Source: a virus
Direction: 5' to 3' (one strand)
Virus record (IMG/VR): IMGVR_UViG_3300045971_000456
Coordinates: 1-20,544 of that record
Length of the DNA: 20,544 nt
The position numbers were made by a program, and so were the translations under genes. Positions within the stretch are counted from its first letter, which is position 1; each line of letters begins with the position of its first letter. Of this stretch, positions 11,158 through 19,814 are shown in pieces. The notes under the pieces are model-generated. The model did not search any database. It saw only the letters and a program-made list of their open reading frames with translations, and had not been told where the DNA came from.

Positions 11158-13156
11158 GCTCGCGCCAGCGGTCGCCGGCGGAGCGAGCGCCCACCAGGTC
11201 GCCGCGGAAGCAGCGTCGGCGTGGCGCCCGCCGAAGCGCCTGAAGCTCTCCGAGTGGGCGGACGAATACTTCTACCTCTCGGCCGAGTCGGCGGCAGAGC
11301 CGGGACGGTGGAGGACGATCCCGTACCAGCGCGGGATCATGGACGCGATCAGCGATCCGGGTGTCGAGCAGGTCACGGTGATGAAGTCGGCTCGCGTGGG
11401 CTACACCAAGATCCTCGACGCGACGGTCGGCTACTACATGCACATGGACCCGTGCCCGATCATGGTCGTGCAGCCGACGGTCGAGGACGCGGAGGGCTAC
11501 TCGAAGGAGGAGCTGGCGCCGATGCTGCGCGACTGCCGGGCGCTCGCCGAGTTGATGCCCGACCGGTCGTCTCGGGACTCGAACAACACCATCCTCCACA
11601 AGATATTTCCGGGCGGCTCACTGTCGGTCGTCGGCGCCAACAGCGGCCGCGGCTTCCGACGCGTGTCGAGGAAGGTCGTTCTCTTCGACGAGGTGGACGG
11701 CTACCCGCCCAGCGCCGGCGTTGAGGGCGACCAGATCAAGCTCGGCATCCGGCGCACGGAATACTACTGGGACCGGAAGATCATCGCGGGCAGCACGCCG
11801 CTCGTGGCGGGCAACAGCCGCATCACGGAGATGTTCGAGGCGGGAGACCAGCGGCGCTACTACGTCCCGTGCCCGCAGTGCGGACACATGGACTTTCTCT
11901 CCTTCCGGGAGCAGGAGCGGGGGCACTTCATGCGCTGGCCCGACGGCAAGCCGAGAGAGGCCTTCTTCGTCTGCCGGAAAGCCGGCTGCGTCATCGAGCA
12001 CCAGCAGAAGCGCGACATGGTGGCGGCCGGCGAGTGGCGCTCCGAGGAGCCCTTCCGAGGCCACGCCTCTTTCCACATCTGGGCCGCGTACTCGTTCAGC
12101 CCCAACGCGACGTGGGGCCAGCTCGCGGAGGAGTTCGTGGAGGCGAAGAAGGGCGGGCCCGAGAAACTGAAGACCTTCGTGAACACGGTCCTCGGAGAGA
12201 CGTGGGTGGAGAAGGGCGAGGCGCCCGACTGGCAGCGGATCTACCTGCGCCGGGAGCGGTACCCGATCGCCATGGTGCCCGTGAAGGCACTCCTGCTCAC
12301 CGCTGGCGTGGACGTCCAGCGCGACCGCCTGGTCTGGGAGGTCGTGGCCTGGGGCGACGACAAGGCGAGCTGGAGCATCGACGCCGGGGTCATCCCGGGG
12401 GACACGTCGAAGGAAGGCCCCGACGGTCCGTGGCCGAAGCTCGACGAGCTGCTCGACCGAGCGTGGCTTGGGCCGGAGGAGACCGAGTACCGGATCCGGC
12501 TCCTCGCCATCGACTCGGGATTCAACACGCAGATGGTCTACAACTGGGCGCGCGGCCGTCCGATGAACCGCGTCATCGCCTGCAAGGGCGTCTCGACGGC
12601 CAAGACCCTCATCGGCTCCCCGTCGGCCGTGGACGTGACGGTGCGCGGGAAGAAGATGGCCCGGGGCTACAAGGTCTGGCCGGTGGGGATCGACATCGCG
12701 AAGTCGGAGCTCTACGGCTGGCTGCGACTGGACCCCCCGACGGCGGAGAGCGGAGATCCTCCGCCCCCCGGGTACTGCCACTTCCCGGAGCACGGGGAGG
12801 ACTACTTCAAGCAGCTCACCGCCGAGCACCTGGTCTCGACCGTGAACCGGCGCGGCTTCCGGGTCTACGAGTGGCAGGTCATGGTGGGGCGCGAGAACCA
12901 CTTCCTCGACTGCCGGGTCTACGCCCGCGCCGCCGCGGCGCTGGCCGGGCTCGACCGACACGCCGCCGGCCGCCGCCTGGCCGACTCAGCCCAGAGGCGT
13001 GCCGCCCCCCCCGGACCGCCTCCCGCCCCCATGGCGGCCCCGGCCGCCCCGGTCCAGGCGCCGCCGGAGTCCTCGCCGCCGCCCGCCCGCCGCGTCGCTC
13101 CGGCGCGCGCTGGGTGGCTGGGCGGCGGGGGTAGGGGCTGGCTCGGCCGACGGTAG
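11150..13156 (+). CDS. terL: Terminase large subunit, gpA family
   Basis: From CTG 11150 this is a 668-aa protein. The frame is open from 11132 and contains no ATG, GTG or TTG before ATG 11339, yet residues encoded upstream (RLKLSEWADEYFYLSAES, EPGRWRTIPYQRG) are typical conserved gpA N-terminus, so translation must begin earlier. CTG 11150 has GAGGTGG upstream and overlaps the small subunit. The ATPase shows a Walker A-like KSARVGYTK (residues 79-87) and Walker B VVLFDEVD (Asp180, Glu181). A Cys pair set (Cys241/244, Cys275/280) suggests zinc. The nuclease region begins at GVDVQRDR (Asp388) with LLAIDSGFN later. The last ~55 residues are Pro/Ala-rich and Gly-rich, probably disordered. It cuts and pumps DNA into the prohead through the portal. 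Confidence 0.9.
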   Translation: MAELAPAVAGGASAHQVAAEAASAWRPPKRLKLSEWADEYFYLSAESAAEPGRWRTIPYQRGIMDAISDPGVEQVTVMKSARVGYTKILDATVGYYMHMDPCPIMVVQPTVEDAEGYSKEELAPMLRDCRALAELMPDRSSRDSNNTILHKIFPGGSLSVVGANSGRGFRRVSRKVVLFDEVDGYPPSAGVEGDQIKLGIRRTEYYWDRKIIAGSTPLVAGNSRITEMFEAGDQRRYYVPCPQCGHMDFLSFREQERGHFMRWPDGKPREAFFVCRKAGCVIEHQQKRDMVAAGEWRSEEPFRGHASFHIWAAYSFSPNATWGQLAEEFVEAKKGGPEKLKTFVNTVLGETWVEKGEAPDWQRIYLRRERYPIAMVPVKALLLTAGVDVQRDRLVWEVVAWGDDKASWSIDAGVIPGDTSKEGPDGPWPKLDELLDRAWLGPEETEYRIRLLAIDSGFNTQMVYNWARGRPMNRVIACKGVSTAKTLIGSPSAVDVTVRGKKMARGYKVWPVGIDIAKSELYGWLRLDPPTAESGDPPPPGYCHFPEHGEDYFKQLTAEHLVSTVNRRGFRVYEWQVMVGRENHFLDCRVYARAAAALAGLDRHAAGRRLADSAQRRAAPPGPPPAPMAAPAAPVQAPPESSPPPARRVAPARAGWLGGGGRGWLGRR

Positions 13157-13197
13157 GCAGTTGCGCCCGGGTGGGAAGCGGTGCCACCCGGGGTGGG

Positions 13198-13410
13198 ATG
13201 GCGATCTGGACGGAAGCAGACGTAGCCGCGCTCAAGGTCGCGGTGGCGTCTGGAATATTACTCGTGAGGTACGAGGGTCCGCCCGCTCGCGAGATCCGGT
13301 ACCAGAACCTGCGCGAGATGCGTGACCTCCTCGGGGCGATGGTTGCCGATGTTGCGGCGTCCGCCGGGCGCTCGTCGTACACCCTGGCTGCCACCCGGAA
13401 GGGCTTCTGA
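13198..13410 (+). CDS. Head-tail joining protein, gpW family
   Basis: This is a 70-aa protein. ATG 13198 is chosen for its GGGGTGGG upstream; an in-frame ATG at 13171 is less likely. The sequence (TEADVAALKVAVASGILLVRY, then IRYQNLREMRDLLGAMVADV) matches the gpW fold pattern: helix, beta hairpin, helix. In lambda gpW binds the portal after packaging and prepares it for gpFII and the tail. It lies between terminase and portal, exactly as in lambda, and its stop overlaps the portal ATG (TGATG). Confidence 0.8.
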   Translation: MAIWTEADVAALKVAVASGILLVRYEGPPAREIRYQNLREMRDLLGAMVADVAASAGRSSYTLAATRKGF

Positions 13411-14984
13411 TGGCCGAGCCGACGCTGTCCGGCTTCGAGCGGGTGCTGCTCAGGGTGGCGCCGGGCTGGGCGCTTTCCCGGGCCCGGTCCCGAGCTGCAG
13501 CGGCCGTCCTGGTGAGGAACTACGAGGCGGCGTCGACCGGCCGGCGTACCCAGCACTGGGCACGGAAGACCTCCGACGCGAACACGGCAGCCAGTCCCGC
13601 GCTCGCCGCGCTCCGGGCGCACTCCCGGGACCTGGTGAGGAACAACCCGTGGGCGAGGAACGCGCTCCGGGTGGTCGTGCGGAACACGGTCGGGTGGGGG
13701 ATCTCTCCGAAGCCGGTCGGAACCGGGGACAGTGCGCGGCTTCGGGACGCTTGGGCGCGGTGGGCGGAGACGACCGACTGCGACGCGGCCGGGCGCTGCA
13801 CGTTCGCGGGGCTCGAGAAGCTCGTGATGCGGACGGTCGCGGAGTCCGGCGAGGCGCTCGTTCGGCGGCGGTGGCGGCGGCCAGAGGACGGCCTCGCGCT
13901 GCCCATGCAGCTCCAGGTCCTGGAGCCCGACTACATCGACACGAACAAGAACCTGATGCAGGGGACCCAGGGCGGCTGGATCATGCGGGGGATCGAGTTC
14001 GACGCGATCGGCCGCCGGGTTGCCTACTGGCTCTTCGAGAACCACCCCGGGTCGGACCTCTTTGGCAACGCGACGAGCCGGCGCGTGAACGCGAGCGAGA
14101 TCGTCCACGTCTACGACCTGGAGCGCGCCGGCCAGGACCGGGGCGTGCCGTGGCTGGCCGCGGCGATCGTGAACCTGAAGGAGTTCGACGAGTTCGAGGA
14201 CGCGACGCTCATGCGGCAGAAGATCGCCGCGTGCTTCGCAGCGTTCGTGACGGAGGTCGACGGCGGTGGCGGCGCGCTGGGAGAGCCGGACGCGACCGAC
14301 CCGCTCGTCGAGACCCTTGAGCCGGGCATGATCCAGCGGCTCCCGCTCGGCAAGGACATCAAGTTCGCGAGCCCCCCCGCGACGACCGACGACGGGTTCA
14401 GCGTGCGGACGCTCCGCCGGATCGCCGCCGCGATCGGCGTGACCTACGAGGACCTGACCGGGGACTACTCCCAGGTGAACTTCTCGTCGGCGCGCATGAG
14501 CCGGATCGCGCACTGGGGCAACGTCTACGACTGGCAGTGGCACCTCATGGTCCCGCAGTTCTGCGACCCGGTGTGGGCGTGGGCGATGGAAGCCGCGGCG
14601 CTGGCGGGCATTCTCTCGGCGGCGAGCGATCGGCCCCGGGCGGAGTGGACGGCGCAGCCGATGGCGATGACCGACCCGGACCGCGAGGCTCGCGCGAACG
14701 TGACGCTGGTCCGCTCGGGCCAGAAGACCTTGTCCCAGGTCATCCGGGAGCAGGGCGGGGATCCAGACACGCACCTGGCCGAGTACGCGTCCGACCTGGC
14801 GAAGCTCGACAAGGCCGGGATCTGGCTCGACACCGACGTCCGGCGCGTCAGCCAGGCCGGGCTCGTGCAGCAGCTCGCGTCGAAGGCCGACGCCCCGGCG
14901 GACGCCGCTCCTGCTGGCGGGGAGCCGCCCCCGAACGGCGCCAAGAAGCTCCCGCCGAAGCCGCCTCCGAAGGCCGTCGCTTGA
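13410..14984 (+). CDS. Portal protein, lambda gpB family
   Basis: This is a 524-aa protein starting at ATG 13410. Conserved gpB-type features are visible: an N-terminal Arg-rich region, VRNNPWARNALRVVVRNTVG (residues about 76-95), a Cys/Asp segment, VLEPDYIDTN, EIVHVYDLERAGQDRGVPWL and TYEDLTGDYSQVNFSSARM. The C-terminal 60 residues become Ala/Pro/Lys-rich. Twelve copies form the DNA channel at the capsid vertex, the terminase docking site. Its TGA overlaps the TTG of the following protease-capsid gene. Confidence 0.9.
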   Translation: MAEPTLSGFERVLLRVAPGWALSRARSRAAAAVLVRNYEAASTGRRTQHWARKTSDANTAASPALAALRAHSRDLVRNNPWARNALRVVVRNTVGWGISPKPVGTGDSARLRDAWARWAETTDCDAAGRCTFAGLEKLVMRTVAESGEALVRRRWRRPEDGLALPMQLQVLEPDYIDTNKNLMQGTQGGWIMRGIEFDAIGRRVAYWLFENHPGSDLFGNATSRRVNASEIVHVYDLERAGQDRGVPWLAAAIVNLKEFDEFEDATLMRQKIAACFAAFVTEVDGGGGALGEPDATDPLVETLEPGMIQRLPLGKDIKFASPPATTDDGFSVRTLRRIAAAIGVTYEDLTGDYSQVNFSSARMSRIAHWGNVYDWQWHLMVPQFCDPVWAWAMEAAALAGILSAASDRPRAEWTAQPMAMTDPDREARANVTLVRSGQKTLSQVIREQGGDPDTHLAEYASDLAKLDKAGIWLDTDVRRVSQAGLVQQLASKADAPADAAPAGGEPPPNGAKKLPPKPPPKAVA

Positions 14985-17119
14985 CCCGCGCGACGGCCGG
15001 TGCCACCAGAATCGAGATGGCACGACAGGAGCGCGCAGGAGACCAGACGCGGGACGTCCCGCCGCTCTCGCTGCGCGCCGAGTTCCAGCCGAAGACGCTG
15101 AACGAGGACGCCCGCACGGTCGAGCTGATCTGGACGACCGGCGCGCGGGTGCTCCGCGGCTTCTTCGAGTCCTTCTGGGAAGAGCTGTCGCTCGACCCGA
15201 AGCACGTCCGCATGGGCCGGCTCAACAGCGGCGCGCCGCTCCTCGACTCCCACGACTCGTCGTCCGGCGTCGCCGGCATCCTGGGCGTGGTCGAGTCGGC
15301 CCGCCTGGCCGACGGCAAGGGAACCGCCATCGTCCGATTCGCCAAGGGCGACCCGGCCGCCGACGCGGCGTGGAACAAGGTACGCCAGGGCGTCCTCCAG
15401 AACGTCTCGGTCGGCTACCGGATCTACAGGGCCGTCAAGACCGAAGAGGTCACCACCGACAAGGTGCCCGTGGTCCGAGTCGAGGACTGGGAGCCCTACG
15501 AGTTGTCGATGGTCGCGATGGGGGCGGACGCTGGCGCCGGAGTGCGGAGCGTATCCGAGTCAACGAATGCGTGCGTTTTCCAGGCACTTCCAACACAGGG
15601 AGCAACCGAAATGAGCAAGCCGGTCGTCACCACCACCACCGAGTCCGCCGAGGCCGTCGCCTCCACCGCCCCCGCCCCCTCGATTGTGGAGGCGACCCGC
15701 GCCGCTGTCGCGCAGCGAGAGGCACGAACCGAGGCGACCAGCGCCGCGATCTCCCGCGCCACCGCCGAGGCCCTCGCGAAGGAGCGGACCCGCGTCACGG
15801 AGATCCGCTCGATGTGCCGTGGCGCCAACCTCGACGAGGACCTGGCCGACAAGATGATCCAGGACGGCGCAGGCGTGGAGGAGGCCCGGAAGGCCATCTT
15901 CGAGCACCTCACCTCGCGCAGCGACGCGTCTGCGCCCAACAGCGCGCACTTCTCGATGGGCGAGGACCAGCGGGAGAAGTTCATCCGCGGCGGAGTGGCG
16001 GCCATCATCCAGCGGTACGGACACGGCGAGATGATCGCCAAGGCCAAGAAGGTCGAGCGGTTCGCCAACGAGTTCCGGGGCGTGTCCCTCGAGGCCGGGG
16101 AGTTCGGCGGGATGAAGGTGCTCGACCTGGCCCGCGCCAGCTTGGAGCGCCAGGGCGTCTCGACCCGCGGCCTCCACGGAGACGCACTCGTGAAGCGCGC
16201 CCTCCAGTACCGCGGCGACGCTGGCATGAACACCACCAGCGACTTCGCCATCCTCCTGGAGACCGCGGTCAACAAGATCTTCCTCGGGCAGTACGCGATC
16301 GCGCCGGTGACCTGGCGGGACTGGTGCGGCACGAAGTCGGTCCAGGACTTCCGCACCTCGACCTTTTACCGTCCCGGGAGCTTCTCGGTCCTCGACTCGG
16401 TGAGCGAGGACGGCGAGGTGAAGCACAAGAACATCCCCGACGGGAGCAAGGCGACGCTCACCCCGGCCACCAAGGGCAACATCATCGGGATCAGCCGTCG
16501 CTCGATCGTCAACGACGACCTGGGCGTGTTCCGCGACACCGCGGCGCAGCTCGGTGACGCCGCCGCCGCGACCCTCGAGGCCGACTGCTTCGCCATGCTG
16601 CTCGCGAACAGCGGACTCGGGCCGACGCAGTCCGACAGCCAGCCGCTCTTCCACGCCAACCGCTCCAACATCGGAGCGACCGGCGCCATGAGCGTGACCA
16701 CGCTCGACAGCGCCCGGGCGAAGATCAAGCTCCAGAAGGACGTCTCGGCCAACCGCTTCCTGAACCTCGTCCCGCGGATCTGGCTGGGGCCCATCGAGCT
16801 CGGCGGCCTGGCGCGGCAGATGAACGACGCGCAGTTCGACCCGAGCAAGACGACCAACATCCCGAACATCGTCCAGGGCCTCTTCGCCAAGGTGATCGAC
16901 GTCGGACAGTGCTCCGCCGCCAGCGCGACCCGGCACTACCTCCTGGCCGACCCCTCGGTGGCGCCGGTCTTCGTCGTCGGCTTCATCGACGGCCAGGAAG
17001 CGCCCCGGATCGAGTCGGACAACTCCTTCGAGTACGACGGCGTCCAGATGAAGGTCATCGTCGACTACGGAACGGCCTGCATCGACTACCGCGGGGCCGC
17101 CACGTCGGCCGGCGCCTAG
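14981..17119 (+). CDS. Prohead protease/major capsid protein fusion
   Basis: From TTG 14981 this is a 712-aa protein; TTG overlaps the portal TGA and has GAAGG upstream (ATG 15017 is an alternative). Residues about 20-200 are an S78-type prohead protease: LLDSHD (His91), QNVSVGY (Ser143) and the WEPYELSMVAMGAD segment. Residues about 225-330 are a charged Ala/Glu/Arg-rich helical region like a scaffold. Residues about 330-712 are the capsid protein (KFIRGGVAAIIQRYG, WRDWCGTKSVQDF, FVVGFIDGQEAPRIESDNSF). Such fusions are known in phages. The protease would cleave itself and the scaffold region during head maturation. An internal start at 15611 may give a protease-free form. Confidence 0.9.
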   Translation: MTRATAGATRIEMARQERAGDQTRDVPPLSLRAEFQPKTLNEDARTVELIWTTGARVLRGFFESFWEELSLDPKHVRMGRLNSGAPLLDSHDSSSGVAGILGVVESARLADGKGTAIVRFAKGDPAADAAWNKVRQGVLQNVSVGYRIYRAVKTEEVTTDKVPVVRVEDWEPYELSMVAMGADAGAGVRSVSESTNACVFQALPTQGATEMSKPVVTTTTESAEAVASTAPAPSIVEATRAAVAQREARTEATSAAISRATAEALAKERTRVTEIRSMCRGANLDEDLADKMIQDGAGVEEARKAIFEHLTSRSDASAPNSAHFSMGEDQREKFIRGGVAAIIQRYGHGEMIAKAKKVERFANEFRGVSLEAGEFGGMKVLDLARASLERQGVSTRGLHGDALVKRALQYRGDAGMNTTSDFAILLETAVNKIFLGQYAIAPVTWRDWCGTKSVQDFRTSTFYRPGSFSVLDSVSEDGEVKHKNIPDGSKATLTPATKGNIIGISRRSIVNDDLGVFRDTAAQLGDAAAATLEADCFAMLLANSGLGPTQSDSQPLFHANRSNIGATGAMSVTTLDSARAKIKLQKDVSANRFLNLVPRIWLGPIELGGLARQMNDAQFDPSKTTNIPNIVQGLFAKVIDVGQCSAASATRHYLLADPSVAPVFVVGFIDGQEAPRIESDNSFEYDGVQMKVIVDYGTACIDYRGAATSAGA
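15597..15613 (+). promoter_or_regulatory. Internal ribosome-binding site and ATG inside the fusion
   Basis: AGGGAG (15597-15602) is followed after eight bases by in-frame ATG 15611 (residue 211, MSKPVV). It sits exactly between protease and scaffold/capsid parts, in a short stretch less GC-rich than its surroundings. Initiation here would yield a 502-aa scaffold-capsid protein without protease, the product needed in large excess. Confidence 0.55.
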
Positions 17120-17143
17120 CCCCCAGCTCCAAGGAGAAAGACC

Positions 17144-17500
17144 ATGGCTCGCACCTACATCGCTGCCGGAGACGTCCTCACCCTCACCGCACCCACCGGC
17201 GGCGTCGTCGCCGGCACGGCGTACCTCATCGGCGGCCTGGTGGTCGTCGCCCAGACCACGGCAGCGCAGACCGTCGCCTTCGGCGGCTACGTGACCGGGG
17301 TCCACAGCGTGACCAAGGCGGCCTCCCAGGCCTGGACCGAGGGCGCGCTGGTGTACTGGGACAACACCAACAAGAACTTCACGACCACCTCGACCTCGAA
17401 CTACCGCGCAGGCGTGGCGGTGGCCGCGGTGGGCAGCGGAGCCGGCGAGACGACCGGAATCGTGCGCTTCAACGGAGTCGGCGTCCCGGCCGGCGCCTAG
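17144..17500 (+). CDS. Capsid cement/decoration protein, DUF2190 family
   Basis: This is a 118-aa protein starting at ATG 17144, with AAGGAGA well placed. The pattern of DUF2190 is clear: short beta-rich repeats such as GDVLTLTAPTGGVVAGTAYLI, FGGYVTGVHSVTKA, GALVYWDNTNKNFT and AVAAVGSGAGETTGIVRFNG. Members bind the capsid exterior and stabilise it, as lambda gpD does. It follows the capsid gene directly, as usual for this family, whereas lambda D precedes E. Confidence 0.85.
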   Translation: MARTYIAAGDVLTLTAPTGGVVAGTAYLIGGLVVVAQTTAAQTVAFGGYVTGVHSVTKAASQAWTEGALVYWDNTNKNFTTTSTSNYRAGVAVAAVGSGAGETTGIVRFNGVGVPAGA

Positions 17501-17506
17501 CCCGAC

Positions 17507-17836
17507 ATGATCAACTTTCCGTCGCTGCTTGCGGCGGCGGACCGCGCCGCGCTCGCCCACCTCGGGGGCGCGGTTCACTACGTCTCGGCGTCGGGGAGCG
17601 AGGCGGACGTCGTCGGCGTGTTCGACACCGCCGCCGACAACGCCACCGTCCAGGGGCAGGAGGTCGTCTCTTCCGGGCCGCGGGTCTTCCTGCGGATCTC
17701 GGAACTGCCCATGGACCCCGCCGAGGAGACGAAGGGGTTCCCCCAGGTCGTGGTCGACAGCGTGATCTATTCGACGCGTGACGTCCGCAAGGACGGCCAG
17801 GGCGGCGTCGTCCTACTGCTCTCCGAGATGGCGTGA
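17507..17836 (+). CDS. Head-tail joining protein (lambda gpFII-like)
   Basis: This is a 109-aa protein starting at ATG 17507, six bases after the cement protein stop. The predicted structure is beta-rich (HYVSASGSEADVVGVFD, GPRVFLRISELP, VVVDSVIYSTRDVRKDGQGG) and ends with a strand, LLLSEMA. Length and the conserved pattern of a central loop and terminal strand match the small phage head-tail attachment proteins such as gpFII. It would complete the connector to accept the tail. Position supports the call more strongly than any single motif. Confidence 0.7.
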   Translation: MINFPSLLAAADRAALAHLGGAVHYVSASGSEADVVGVFDTAADNATVQGQEVVSSGPRVFLRISELPMDPAEETKGFPQVVVDSVIYSTRDVRKDGQGGVVLLLSEMA

Positions 17837-18267
17837 TGGCAACGCACCCGCGAGAGACGATCCGCAAGGCGGTCGTGACGATCCTCGAACGGGCGCGCAC
17901 CGACGCCGGGGACAACGTCTTCCCGACGCGCGAGGTCCCGTGGCGGAGCGTCGAGCTGCCCGGGATCGCCGTCTACTCGCTCGAGGAGTCCTCGACGCAG
18001 CAGCACCAGGACGCCGAGCTCGTGCGGCAAGTCGTCCTCGCCATCCATGCCGTCGTCAGGCTGACCGAAGGAGTGGACGACGCGCTCGACGCGCTGTCCC
18101 TCCAGATCGAGAAGGCGATGGCGGCGGACCCGACGCTCGGAGGGACCGCGCTGCTCTCCCACCTGGCGGGCACGGAGATCTCGGTCGACGAGACGACGGC
18201 GCGCCCGGTCGGCGCGATCCGGCTGGCCTACGAGGTCCGGTACCACACGAACGCGCAGGTCCAGTAG
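17836..18267 (+). CDS. Tail terminator/minor tail protein U-like
   Basis: This is a 143-aa protein from ATG 17836; GTG 17833, overlapping the previous stop, would add one residue. It begins with a helix (RETIRKAVVTILERAR), then VFPTREVPWRSVELPGIAVYSLEE, a helical middle with DALDALSLQIEKAM, and a final strand (GAIRLAYEVRYHTNA). This layout is shared by gpU-type tail terminators, which cap the finished tail tube and join it to the head. It follows FII-like directly, without the Z gene that lies between them in lambda. Confidence 0.7.
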   Translation: MATHPRETIRKAVVTILERARTDAGDNVFPTREVPWRSVELPGIAVYSLEESSTQQHQDAELVRQVVLAIHAVVRLTEGVDDALDALSLQIEKAMAADPTLGGTALLSHLAGTEISVDETTARPVGAIRLAYEVRYHTNAQVQ

Positions 18268-18277
18268 CGGAGTGACC

Positions 18278-18493
18278 ATGCCCAAGACCCTCGACCCACT
18301 CTCGCCCTCCAAGACGCTCGACGTGGACGTGGTCCAGGCGGTCGATCCGTCGGAGGGCGACCGGCTCGTGGACGCGTGGTTCGTCGAGACCTTCCACGGC
18401 CTCAACCTCGACACGCAGCTGTTCAACCGCTTCAACGCAGCCAAGGGCGCGCTCAAGACGCGGCTCGCAGGCTTCACCCGGAAGGAGTCGTAA
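18278..18493 (+). CDS. 71-aa hypothetical protein between tail terminator and major tail genes
   Basis: ATG 18278 is preferred over GTG 18272 because GGAG lies five bases before it. The protein is acidic at the N-terminus (LDVDVVQAVDPSEGDRLVDA) and has a helical C-terminal half (FHGLNLDTQLFNRFNAAKGA, LKTRLAGFTRKES). It has no cysteine or membrane span. Its TAA directly abuts the major tail start. The family is not recognised; a small tail-assembly role is inferred from position only. Confidence 0.6.
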   Translation: MPKTLDPLSPSKTLDVDVVQAVDPSEGDRLVDAWFVETFHGLNLDTQLFNRFNAAKGALKTRLAGFTRKES

Positions 18494-19234
18494 ATGGGCA
18501 ACCCGATTTTCGGCGTCGGCATCCTCGCGATCAACCCCCAGACCATCAGCACCACCGCCAGCCCCATCCAGGCCGGCACGCTCACCGAATGCACGATCGA
18601 CCAGAGCTTCGACATGGTCGAGCTCTACGGGTCGGAAAGCGACCCGGTGGACGTGGCGCCGGGCAAGCGGAAGACCGTCATCAAGGGGAAGTTCGCCTCC
18701 TTCTCCTCGGACATCTACGCAGCGTTCATGGGGACGACCGCGGCGACCGGGTCGCTCAACCCGAACATCAACGAGCAGTGGACCGTTCCGGCGACCCCCT
18801 TCACTGTGACCGTCGCCAACGGCGCGACCTGGGAGCGCGACCTGGGCGTCATCGACGCGAACACCGGGCTCGCCATGGTGCGCGTCGCGTCCGGCCCGAC
18901 GACCGGCCAGTACACCGCCAGCGCGGCTGGCGTCTACGTCTTCGCCGCTGCCGACGTCGGTCACGTGATCCTGATCAGCTACACGAACACGGTCGCCGCC
19001 TCGGGCAAGACCGTGACGATCAACGGCGCGCAGATGGGAGCCGGCTCGGTCTTCCAGATCGACCTCTTCCAGATCTACAAGTCGAAGGCCCAGGGCATCC
19101 GCTTCCCGGCCGTCCGCTTCTCGAAGGTCACCCAGGCCTTCAAGAACGTCGACCACGCGCAGATGGACTTCGAGGCGGTCGCCTTCAAGGACCCGACCAC
19201 GAACATGCTCTGCAAGTCGGTCTTCGCCGTCTAG
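18494..19234 (+). CDS. Major tail tube protein
   Basis: This is a 246-aa protein starting at ATG 18494, with AAGGAG upstream. The N-terminus (TISTTASPIQAGTLTECTID), a central FMGTTAATGSLN and the C-terminus (VFQIDLFQIYKSKAQGIRFP, then VDHAQMDFEAVAFKDP) are typical of phage tail tube subunits. A beta-rich Ala/Thr/Val segment at about residues 95-175 is probably a surface-exposed insertion domain. It would polymerise around the tape measure. No sheath gene is nearby, which supports a non-contractile tail. Confidence 0.85.
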   Translation: MGNPIFGVGILAINPQTISTTASPIQAGTLTECTIDQSFDMVELYGSESDPVDVAPGKRKTVIKGKFASFSSDIYAAFMGTTAATGSLNPNINEQWTVPATPFTVTVANGATWERDLGVIDANTGLAMVRVASGPTTGQYTASAAGVYVFAAADVGHVILISYTNTVAASGKTVTINGAQMGAGSVFQIDLFQIYKSKAQGIRFPAVRFSKVTQAFKNVDHAQMDFEAVAFKDPTTNMLCKSVFAV

Positions 19235-19240
19235 GCCGGG

Positions 19241-19801
19241 ATGGCGCGCACGCGGACACTCACGACCGAGGAAGGGAGCTTCGCTTTCGCGAGGCTCCCT
19301 CTCGGCGTGCTGTTCGACGTGCAGGACGGGCTCCTAGACCTCCTGGAATCGCCGGACGGCGTCGAGGCGGTCCTGGGGGCCTGGGATGTCTGGGGCGAGG
19401 CCTGCGCGCGCGCCACGGGCGTCCAGGCGGCGCAGCTGGCCGACACGGTGGGCATCCCCACCCTGCGCCAGCTCTTCGACGCGGTGATGGACTTCTCGGG
19501 GATGGGCGCGAAGGGCGAGCCGGGCGAGAAGCGCCGGCCGCTGCCGAAGCGGGGCGAGACGAAGCGCAAGATTTACGGGCGGGTCATCACGGGGACGGGG
19601 TGGACGTACCCGACCGTGGACGCGCTCACGTTCGACCAGGTCGATGACCTCTTCGCCTACTGGGCGAAGCGGCCGAACGTCTCCGAGGTCGCGGCCTACT
19701 GGCTGCTCGGAGACCAGGCCAACGATGAGCCGGCGGTCTACAGCGACCACGTGATGAGCGGGGAGGAAGTCGCGGCGATGGTGGCTGGTCTCAACGGCTG
19801 A
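19241..19801 (+). CDS. Tail assembly chaperone-like protein (lambda G position)
   Basis: This is a 186-aa protein starting at ATG 19241, seven bases after the major tail stop; there is only a weak ribosome-binding site. The N-terminal ~85 residues contain LPLGVLFDVQDGLLDLLES and a helix with Trp (GAWDVWGEACARATG). The middle is a Lys/Arg-rich linker, and the C-terminal half includes VDALTFDQVDDLFAYWAKRP and AAYWLLGD. Position between major tail and tape measure is where siphophages carry tail-assembly chaperones. I see no direct sequence signature, and no clear slippery heptamer linking it to the next gene. Confidence 0.5.
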   Translation: MARTRTLTTEEGSFAFARLPLGVLFDVQDGLLDLLESPDGVEAVLGAWDVWGEACARATGVQAAQLADTVGIPTLRQLFDAVMDFSGMGAKGEPGEKRRPLPKRGETKRKIYGRVITGTGWTYPTVDALTFDQVDDLFAYWAKRPNVSEVAAYWLLGDQANDEPAVYSDHVMSGEEVAAMVAGLNG

Positions 19802-19814
19802 CAGGGGGCTTCAC

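Noticed and set aside
12879-15023. 714-aa minus-strand frame across terminase, gpW and portal
   Set aside because: Antisense to three clearly identified morphogenesis genes; biased Arg/Pro/Gly composition.
15560-17578. 672-aa minus-strand frame across the capsid gene
   Set aside because: Antisense to the capsid and cement genes; long only because GC-rich DNA lacks stops.
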